A stretch of DNA of 64,000 bases from UBA1952 sp965246855. GTDB taxonomy: Bacteria; Bacteroidota; Bacteroidia; Chitinophagales; Chitinophagaceae. This document shows, piece after piece, positions 58,377 to 64,000 of the stretch (its first letter is position 1; every line of letters starts with the position of its first letter). A program made the translations under genes and the position numbers. A model generated the notes under the pieces. It did no database searches. It was not told the origin of the DNA and saw only the letters and a program-made list of their open reading frames with translations. The stretch spans positions 567,013 through 631,012 of the forward strand of contig CBDFFP010000003.1 in assembly GCA_965246855.1 (NCBI GenBank), given 5' to 3'.

Positions 58377-58595
58377 CTACTTGTACCGGTAGTTAATCCG
58401 GCCACGGCTCAGATCATACGGACTCATCTCCACGCCGACTTTGTCGCCGGGCAGAATGCGGATGTAGTGCATGCGCATTTTACCGGAGATGGTGGCGATG
58501 ATTTCGTGACCGTTCTCAAGCCGGACGCGGAACATGGCGTTGGAAAGCGCTTCCACAATAACGCCGTCCTGCTTGATCATTTGCTGTTTAGCCAT
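58377..58595 (-). CDS. infA: Translation initiation factor IF-1
   Basis: 72 residues from ATG 58595 (MAKQQMIKQDGVIVEALSNA), exact family length; OB-fold with FRVRLENGHEIIATISGKMR and YIRILPGDKVGVEMSPYDL. First gene of the alpha operon here; secY and map, which usually precede it, are absent from the window. Divergent from a lipoprotein gene. Confidence 0.96.
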   Translation of the reverse strand: MAKQQMIKQDGVIVEALSNAMFRVRLENGHEIIATISGKMRMHYIRILPGDKVGVEMSPYDLSRGRINYRYK

Positions 58596-58705
58596 ACTAA
58601 AGGGAGCGCGAAGGTAGGAAAAATATTTTGGGGAAAGGAAAAAATGTTTCTTGGGGAAATCAAGTTTCATTATTGTACTTTGCAAACTTTCAACTTCGGC
58701 ATTTT

Positions 58706-59590
58706 ATGAAGTAAATACTAGTAGTGTTTCTAGGCGCGCTAATATTGTTAGCCTGTTCAGGAAACAACTCCTCTAAATCTGCAACCATATCTCCCAAAGA
58801 GGCAGCCAAAGAATACTATTTATCATTAATGTTGTTTGACTTGGAAAAAGCCCAAGCCTTCGTTACAGAAGAGACTAAACATATATTTATTCGTGTGATA
58901 AATCGCTTGAAAAATGCGCCGGGATTTCAAGAGAAGTTGACAGCATACGACAACCTAACAAGAAAGGAAATAGAATCTTATAGAAAGAAAATAGTATTTG
59001 ATTCTCATATTGACGAGCTTATTGAAGTCATTAACGATGACAAAGCAGTAGTGAAAGGAAAGGGGGAATCTGATGGAATTGAACTCAAATATGAACAAGG
59101 TTCATGGAGGATCCCTTGTACTGAAGAAGATCTTTACGGAGCATTAGAGGTATATCCCTATAAGAATTTAAATGATGCCCTATCAAATTTAATTAATCAA
59201 TATCAAAGGAGGATGGATCTAACTATACTCATATTTGATTTGATAGGGGCCAGTAAAAATGAATTAACCAGACAGAAAATTATAGAAGCAAAAGGTATTG
59301 ATGTAAGTAACTCAAACTTACATCAATACCTCTCCCTTCAAAAAGAAATCTACCAATTAGCTTCTGCTCAATTATCCGCGACAGACGATCTTGGCGACCC
59401 AAAATTAAATGAAAATTTAATAGGCTTAGAGAACCAATTTCAAGGAACAGAGAATAGGATTCATAGTTCAATCAAATCATATAATAAAACATTGGCTAGC
59501 TATAATACCTATTTTGGAGAAAATAATAGTATGCTTCCTTTAGAAGAAACAAATTCTGCAGAAGAACAACCTCCTACCATAGAATTTTAG
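58706..59590 (+). pseudogene. AT-rich lipoprotein gene with in-frame TAA at codon 3
   Basis: Reading from ATG 58706 gives Met-Lys-stop-Ile-Leu-Val-Val-Phe-Leu-Gly, then ALILLACSGNN: a textbook lipoprotein signal MK(K)ILVVFLGALILLAC whose third codon is TAA (58712-58714) where AAA or AAG would be expected. The frame stays open to 59590, 288 residues from an in-frame GTG at 58724 that could rescue translation. The mature part is helical (KEAAKEYYLSLMLFDLEKAQ) with a DUF4878-like start; no certain family. Far more AT-rich than the ribosomal genes beside it. I call it pseudogene provisionally; GTG initiation or sequencing error are alternatives. Confidence 0.6.
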
Positions 59591-59622
59591 CAGAAATATC
59601 TGGGCAAATAAAATTGCTTCCT

Positions 59623-59928
59623 TCACACCTCCACCGACAACTTCAACTGTCCGCCAAATCCTTCCCGGATAATGCGCATCAACGTAGATAGCCGCATATC
59701 GCTTGCGTTGTTTTCAATGCGGGAAATGTAGGTCTTTGTGGTGCCGCATTTTTGCGCAAGCTGTTCCTGCGTCATGTTTTTCTCCTTACGCATCTGCTGG
59801 AGCATCGCGCCAAGCTTAAAAGCTTCGTAGCCTTCTTCAAAAGTCTCGCGCGCTGCCATTCCGCGCTTGCCAAATTGCTGGTCAATAAAATCATCTAAGT
59901 CAACCAGTTTGTTTTGCTTTGTCTGCAT
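59623..59928 (-). CDS. XRE-family antitoxin (HigA type)
   Basis: 101 residues from ATG 59928 (MQTKQNKLVDLDDFIDQQFG). The helix-turn-helix is residues 48-80: LGAMLQQMRKEKNMTQEQLAQKCGTTKTYISRIEN. It would neutralise the partner toxin and repress the operon. It begins 29 bases inside the toxin gene, which comes first, the order typical of HigBA-type systems. Confidence 0.86.
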   Translation of the reverse strand: MQTKQNKLVDLDDFIDQQFGKRGMAARETFEEGYEAFKLGAMLQQMRKEKNMTQEQLAQKCGTTKTYISRIENNASDMRLSTLMRIIREGFGGQLKLSVEV

Positions 59929-60265
59929 AATATTGTTTTTGTAGGTTTTCAGCTTTTTCCAGTTCTCCTGCCGGTGTTTTCTGTGTCTTTTTCTGAAAGC
60001 CATTCAGCAAAATAACCAGTTGGCCTTCGTCAAAAAAGCAAAAAACCCGGAAAATATCATTGCCGGAAGAAACGCGCATTTCATAAAGTGCGTCCGTTCC
60101 CGTAAGGTGCTTCAAATATTTCTCAGGAACAATCGGGATGTCCCGAATAAGCCGGATGGCCCAGAGAATGCGATTCTGAACCTTCTTCGTCTGATTGTTA
60201 TAGAAAGTCCAGAAATCGTCGCCGTAAACTTTGAGGCTTCTTATTCCGCCTGTGAAATCATCCAC
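59900..60265 (-). CDS. RelE/HigB-type toxin (Gp49-like)
   Basis: 121 residues from GTG 60265 (read MDDFTGGIRSLKVYGDDFWT). Gp49/HigB features: FYNNQTKKVQNRILWAIRLIRD, KHLTGTDALYEMRVSSGNDIFRVFCFFDEG, VILLNGFQKKTQKTP. Members cleave mRNA on the ribosome. Basic and aromatic active-site residues (Arg in YEMRV and FRVF, Lys in FQKKTQKTP) are kept. Overlaps the antitoxin by 29 bases. Confidence 0.86.
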   Translation of the reverse strand: MDDFTGGIRSLKVYGDDFWTFYNNQTKKVQNRILWAIRLIRDIPIVPEKYLKHLTGTDALYEMRVSSGNDIFRVFCFFDEGQLVILLNGFQKKTQKTPAGELEKAENLQKQYYADKAKQTG

Positions 60266-60313
60266 GATGCAAAGTTAGCGAATTAGGTAACTGAAAGGCA
60301 TACCTTCTCTCTC

Positions 60314-60907
60314 CTACTTCACCCCCTCACAACTCTCTTCCAGCCGCCGCATCAACTCCGCGCTCCAGGAAAGCAGGTCGGGAAATTGCTCGTCTATCAG
60401 TTCCTCTTTGTCGGTGTAAGGGCCGGATTTGGTGGTGAGGAAAACGGTGTGTGCGCCGAGGCGTTTGCCAAATTCCATATCGGAAATAGAATTACCCACC
60501 ATCACGCTTTTTCGGAAATCAATCTGGGGGAAGTCTTCGCGGCTTTGCAGGCCCATGCCCGTGTTCGGCTTGCGGTTGTGGTCTTCGTCGCTCACCGCCG
60601 TAGCCGCATAAATCCGGTCAATGCGCCCGCCGTTGTCCACAATTTCAGTGCGCATGTTTTTATGAATTTCCCGTAGCGACTCCATTGTCATAACACCCCG
60701 TCCGACGCCGCGCTGATTAGTGACAACCACCAACCTACCAAAAACCGACGATAGCCGCGCCAGTGCATCCAGCGCGCCGGGACAAAACTGAAACTCCTCC
60801 CAGGAAGTAACATAGCTGCCCACCACTTCTTCGTTAATCACGCCGTCGCGGTCCAGAAACAGCGTCCAAGTAGGGTCAATCAATTCGTGTACGTCCACAG
60901 TCTTCAT
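60314..60907 (-). CDS. gmhB: D-glycero-D-manno-heptose-1,7-bisphosphate phosphatase-like HAD protein
   Basis: 197 residues from ATG 60907. HAD motifs: nucleophile and acid in FLDRDGVINE, motif II VVTNQRGVGRG, Lys in KPNTGMG, and motif IV VGNSISDMEFG. The family's zinc-binding Cys cluster is missing. It would remove phosphate from heptose bisphosphate for LPS core sugars. It sits next to gmhA, spacing 6 bases, which supports this against histidinol phosphatase. Confidence 0.85.
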   Translation of the reverse strand: MKTVDVHELIDPTWTLFLDRDGVINEEVVGSYVTSWEEFQFCPGALDALARLSSVFGRLVVVTNQRGVGRGVMTMESLREIHKNMRTEIVDNGGRIDRIYAATAVSDEDHNRKPNTGMGLQSREDFPQIDFRKSVMVGNSISDMEFGKRLGAHTVFLTTKSGPYTDKEELIDEQFPDLLSWSAELMRRLEESCEGVK

Positions 60908-60913
60908 GTCTAT

Positions 60914-61501
60914 TCAGACAAATTTTTCTTCAAAAAGTTTGGCCTCTACGAGCTGGCAGATGATATGTCCGACAGTGATGTGACACTCCTGAATTCTAGG
61001 CGTGTCGGTGGAAGGCATGTTGAGCAAAAAGTCGGATTTCTCCCGCATTTTTCCGCCCGTTTCGCCAGTCATTCCCACCGTTTTCATACCTTTTTCGTGC
61101 GCCGCATCAAAAGCCCGCAAAATATTTTCGGAATTGCCGGAGGTGGACAATCCAATGAGTACATCGCCTTCTTTCCCGTGTCCGCGAACCGCGCGGCTGT
61201 ACACCATTTCATAGCCGTAGTCGTTGCCTACGGCGGTGAGGTAGCTCGTGTTGCAGTGCAGCGCCTCGGAAGGCAGCGGATTGCGGTCAGAATAAAAGCG
61301 CCCGCTGAATTCTGCCGCAAGGTGTTGGGCATCTGCCGCCGAGCCGCCGTTGCCGCAGAAAAGCACTTTTCCGCCCGCCCGGAAAACGTCGGTGCAGAGC
61401 GTCACCACCGCCTCAATGGTTTGAAGCAGCGCCTTGTCTCCGAGCAACGCCACTTTGGTATCTATGGATTTCTGGAGAATGGCTCCGATGGTGTCCGTCA
61501 T
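60914..61501 (-). CDS. gmhA: Phosphoheptose isomerase (SIS domain)
   Basis: 195 residues from ATG 61501 (MTDTIGAILQKSIDTKVALL). Converts sedoheptulose-7-phosphate to heptose-7-phosphate. SIS motifs FCGNGGSAADAQHLAAE and LSTSGNSENILRAFD; C-terminal IQECHITVGHIICQLVE with the catalytic His and Glu. Pairs with gmhB directly downstream. Confidence 0.92.
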   Translation of the reverse strand: MTDTIGAILQKSIDTKVALLGDKALLQTIEAVVTLCTDVFRAGGKVLFCGNGGSAADAQHLAAEFSGRFYSDRNPLPSEALHCNTSYLTAVGNDYGYEMVYSRAVRGHGKEGDVLIGLSTSGNSENILRAFDAAHEKGMKTVGMTGETGGKMREKSDFLLNMPSTDTPRIQECHITVGHIICQLVEAKLFEEKFV

Positions 61502-61610
61502 GTCGCAAAGAAAACGTTTTTCCGGCCCGGAAAAGTATCCCTTTCCGAAAGAAAAAACGGGTTGTTTATTGAAGTGAGAAAATAGAAAGGCAAGTTTTTG
61601 CCGATAATCT

Positions 61611-61674
61611 TTTGTCATCCCGAAGGGATCTTGCCAGACGCAAGCCGCATAGATCCTTTCAAGATGACAAAAGA
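61611..61674. repeat. Palindrome TTTTGTCATCCCGAAGGGATC...GATCCTTTCAAGATGACAAAAG
   Basis: CTTTTGTCATCCCGAAGGGATC and GATCCTTTCAAGATGACAAAAG pair outside a loop of about 20 bases. Sister of the elements at 17757 and 23243. Lies between gmhA and queA. Confidence 0.8.
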
Positions 61675-61740
61675 TTATGACCGAAACAGCGTTTGGGATG
61701 ACCTACACACTCCACGCTGAATTAGCTTTAGAAAAGCGCC

Positions 61741-62790
61741 TTACAGAATCAAGAGCGCATCGCCGTAATCAAAGAAGCGATACTTTTCCTTAATCGCTGT
61801 TTGATACGCCTCCATCAGCAAATCGTAGCCCGCAAAAGCCGCCGCCATAATCATCAGCCCGGTTTTGGGCAGATGGAAATTCGTGACCAGCGAATCCGCA
61901 ATAGAAAACTTGTAAGGCGGGTGGATGAAAATGTTCGTCCAGCCCTCCGAAGATTTAATCCGGCTGCGCGCTGTCATGCTCGTTTCCAGTACGCGCATCG
62001 TAGTGGTGCCAATCGCACACAACCGCTGCTTCTGATCCAGCGCACTGTTGATAATGTCGGCGTTGAAGTCGTCCACCTTGAAATACTCCGCATCCATTTT
62101 GTGCTTCGTCAGGTCTTCCACCTCAATCGGGCGGAAAGTGTTGAGACCTGTGTGGAGCGTCGTTTCCGCAAACTTAATGCCTTTGATTTCCAGTCGTTTA
62201 ATCAGCTCGCGGCTAAAGTGCAGGCCCGCCGTCGGCGCGGCAACAGCCCCGATGTGCTTCGCATAAACCGTCTGATAGCGGTCGCGGTCGGCCTCGTCGG
62301 GCGTGCGCTTGATGTAGCGCGGCAGCGGCGTTTCACCGAGGGAATTAAGCTTGTTGCGCAACGCTTCTTCGTTGCCGTCAAAGATGAAACGAATCGTCCG
62401 GCCCCGCGAAGTGGTGTTGTCCACCACTTCCGCAATCAACTCATCGTCGTCGCCAAAATACAACTTGTTACCCACACGGATTTTGCGTGCCGGCTCCACA
62501 ATCACGTCCCACAAGCGGTTGGCTTTGTTCAGTTCGCGCAGCAAAAACACCTCAATCTGCGCGCCGGTTTTTTCCTTGCGGCCATACAGGCGCGCCGGGA
62601 AAACCTTGGTGTTGTTCACCACCATCACGTCGCGGTCATTAAAGTAATCCACGATGTTTTTAAACACCTTGTGCTCAATTTGTCCGGTTTGGCGATGAAC
62701 CACCATCATCCGGGCTTCGTCGCGCGATTTTGCCGGGTGCTGGGCAATCAGGTTCAGCGGCAGGTCAAAGTGAAATTGCGTCAGCTTCAT
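61741..62790 (-). CDS. queA: S-adenosylmethionine:tRNA ribosyltransferase-isomerase
   Basis: 349 residues from ATG 62790 (MKLTQFHFDLPLNLIAQHPA); a TTG two codons earlier is possible. Penultimate step of queuosine synthesis: moves a ribosyl group from SAM to preQ1 in tRNA. Motifs VVNNTKVFPARLYGRK, YAKHIGAVAAPTAGLHFS, TLHTGLNTFRPIEVEDL and DSLVTNFHLPKTGLMIMAAAF are intact. Normal length. Confidence 0.95.
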   Translation of the reverse strand: MKLTQFHFDLPLNLIAQHPAKSRDEARMMVVHRQTGQIEHKVFKNIVDYFNDRDVMVVNNTKVFPARLYGRKEKTGAQIEVFLLRELNKANRLWDVIVEPARKIRVGNKLYFGDDDELIAEVVDNTTSRGRTIRFIFDGNEEALRNKLNSLGETPLPRYIKRTPDEADRDRYQTVYAKHIGAVAAPTAGLHFSRELIKRLEIKGIKFAETTLHTGLNTFRPIEVEDLTKHKMDAEYFKVDDFNADIINSALDQKQRLCAIGTTTMRVLETSMTARSRIKSSEGWTNIFIHPPYKFSIADSLVTNFHLPKTGLMIMAAAFAGYDLLMEAYQTAIKEKYRFFDYGDALLIL

Positions 62791-63027
62791 GGGCAAAGGA
62801 CAAAGAATTTTTTAGGAGAAAAGCGGACGAAGGTACGGGGAGGAATAAAGTATTACCAAATTTATTATTTACAACCCGAAGAAAAGTGTGTAAAACAGAA
62901 AAACCCGAAAATCATGTCTCCTGTTTTGTATTTCCCCTCCTCTTTTTGCCTTCTCCCTCAGAACGACTCGCTTCCCCATAGAGCAGAAATGCCTTTTTTA
63001 ATTGAAAAATACCCTTCATGCAATTTC

Positions 63028-63279
63028 AAAAAGGGCTTCGACGCCTTACTTGCGCCTTTCGAAACCTCACTCGTGCCTTTCAAAATCTTATTTTCGGTCT
63101 TCAAAATCCTGCTCCTGCCTTTCAAAGCTTTATTCCCACCTTTCAAAACTTCATTTTCCGTCTTCAAAATTTTACACTTGCCTTTCGAAGTCTTATTAGC
63201 ACGCTTCAATACTCCACTTGCACGTTTCAAAAGCCCATTTTTGGCTTTCAACACTTCACTTCCGCCTTTCAACACTTTA
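63028..63279. repeat. 21-bp-period array G, core CCTTTCAAAAC
   Basis: Twelve units of exactly 21 bases start at 63028, 63049, 63070, 63091, 63112, 63133, 63154, 63175, 63196, 63217, 63238 and 63259. Consensus CTYNNGCCTTTCAAAAYYTTA. It fills the middle of the 641-base gap between queA and the M20 dipeptidase; the rest of the gap shows no gene. Confidence 0.88.
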
Positions 63280-63431
63280 CCTGTTTTAATCCGCTATGCC
63301 TCCGCGCCGCTGCAAGAAGTCATCTGCAAAATTCAGCAGGCCAAAAGAATCTCTGCGCCGCCGCGCCACTGCGGGAAATTCCTTGTGTAATTCTGGGCGG
63401 AAAAATCTTTCTTTGCACAAAGCTCCTTCCC

Positions 63432-64000
63432 ATGCCTTCCCAACAAGAATTCCTCGACCAGAACAAAGACCGCTTCCTGGCCGAGCTTTTAGACCTGCTC
63501 CGCATCCCCTCCGTAAGCGCCGACAGCAAATACGCCGCCGATGTAGCGCGCTGCGCTGATGCCGTAAAAGACTCCTTGCTAAAAGCCGGTTGCGACCGCG
63601 CGGAAATTTTTTCCACGCCCGGTCACCCGATTGTTTTTGGAGAGAAAAAAGTAAGCGAAAATGCGCCTACCGTTTTGGTTTACGGCCACTACGACGTGCA
63701 GCCCGCCGACCCGTTGGAACTGTGGCACAGCGGCCCTTTTGAGCCGGTCATCAAGGACGGAAAAATCTACGCGCGCGGCGCCTGCGACGACAAAGGGCAG
63801 ATGTTTATGCACGTAAAGGCACTGGAAGTGATGAACGCCACCGGCACGCTGGCCTGCAACGTGAAGTTTATGATTGAAGGTGAAGAAGAAGTAGGTTCTT
63901 CCAATCTCGCTTCTTTCTTGGAAGGACACAAAGACCTGCTCGCCGCCGACATTGTGCTGGTGTCCGACACGTCCATGATTTCTATGGAACACCCAAGTTT
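63432..64000 (+). CDS. M20 family dipeptidase (3' truncated by window edge)
   Basis: 189 codons visible from ATG 63432 (MPSQQEFLDQNKDRFLAELL). M20 metallopeptidase of the carnosinase/dipeptidase group: VYGHYDVQPAD with metal His and Asp, then ARGACDDKGQ bridging Asp and GEEEVGS catalytic Glu pair. Peptidase start RIPSVSAD is typical. The lid domain and the C-terminus lie past the window. Cytoplasmic; no signal peptide. Confidence 0.92.
   Translation, partial: MPSQQEFLDQNKDRFLAELLDLLRIPSVSADSKYAADVARCADAVKDSLLKAGCDRAEIFSTPGHPIVFGEKKVSENAPTVLVYGHYDVQPADPLELWHSGPFEPVIKDGKIYARGACDDKGQMFMHVKALEVMNATGTLACNVKFMIEGEEEVGSSNLASFLEGHKDLLAADIVLVSDTSMISMEHPS

Noticed and set aside
58706..59590. TAA recoding or an alternative genetic code
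   Set aside because: All other genes use TAA as a normal stop; a single mutation is simpler.

Overview
The window reads as a 64 kb chromosomal piece of a Bacteroidota bacterium, probably near the Chitinophagales/Sphingobacteriales. The evidence is protein content: TPR-class III cyclases, a flavobacterial-type arginine decarboxylase, DUF5522, an extended NusB, a type IX secretion sorting-domain remnant, the infA-rpmJ-rpsM-rpsK-rpsD-rpoA-rplQ order, and promoter boxes of the TAnnTTTG type instead of a sigma70 -10. Shine-Dalgarno sequences are mostly absent. Base composition looks close to 50-55 % GC, and a few AT-rich genes stand out. The genus is not identifiable from what I can see.

Layout. 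0-7.8 kb: four consecutive class III adenylate cyclases (three with TPRs, one with a 7-TM sensor module), followed by an HD-domain phosphohydrolase and a YitT membrane protein. 9.8-12.2 kb: alpha/beta hydrolase, 3-hydroxybutyrate dehydrogenase and cytidine deaminase on the minus strand. 12.4-14.9 kb: rplK-rplA-rplJ-rplL, ending in a terminator with no rpoB behind it. 14.9-26.7 kb: mixed accessory and housekeeping genes (broken Uma2 gene, DoxX, RlpA-like protein, DEAD helicase, SurE, an ABC-2 exporter pair, SRPBCC, DUF4268, YtxH, cyanophycinase, small hypotheticals). 26.7-43.6 kb: PPK2, a secreted clan CD-like protein, cmk, thiolase, L,D-transpeptidase, an overlapping ATL-DUF5522-trmB set, acyl-CoA carboxylase beta subunit, FUSC, FAD oxidoreductase, nusB, DUF1573 lipoprotein, yajC, and a coaE gene fused to a membrane domain. 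43.6-49.9 kb: a large repeat-filled gap, two Uma2 genes, arginine decarboxylase, EamA exporter, a second cyanophycinase and a T9SS-tail remnant. 50-54 kb: dnaB, cysteine desulfurase, mtgA. 54.3-58.6 kb: the alpha ribosomal operon on the minus strand. 58.7-64 kb: a lipoprotein with an in-frame stop, a HigB/HigA-type toxin-antitoxin pair, gmhB/gmhA, queA and the start of an M20 dipeptidase.

The most unusual feature is non-coding. At least seven intergenic arrays have different sequences but the same period of about 21 bp (six exactly 21, one 20/21), and several units carry a palindromic core. They lie in gaps at 9.6, 15.5, 15.8, 20.7, 36.5, 44.0 and 63.1 kb. Two other dispersed families fill other gaps: long AT-rich inverted repeats built from ATTCATT/AATGAATAAT words, and GTCATTCCGACGAAGG-type palindromes. 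Several genes next to these repeats have no ATG start and must begin at TTG.

Functional threads: cyclic nucleotide signalling (four cyclases plus an HD protein); acyl-CoA and ketone-body metabolism (thiolase, 3-hydroxybutyrate dehydrogenase, carboxylase subunit); cell-envelope work (L,D-transpeptidase, MtgA, RlpA-like, heptose genes); nitrogen or storage polymers (two cyanophycinases, PPK2, arginine decarboxylase); and the translation core.
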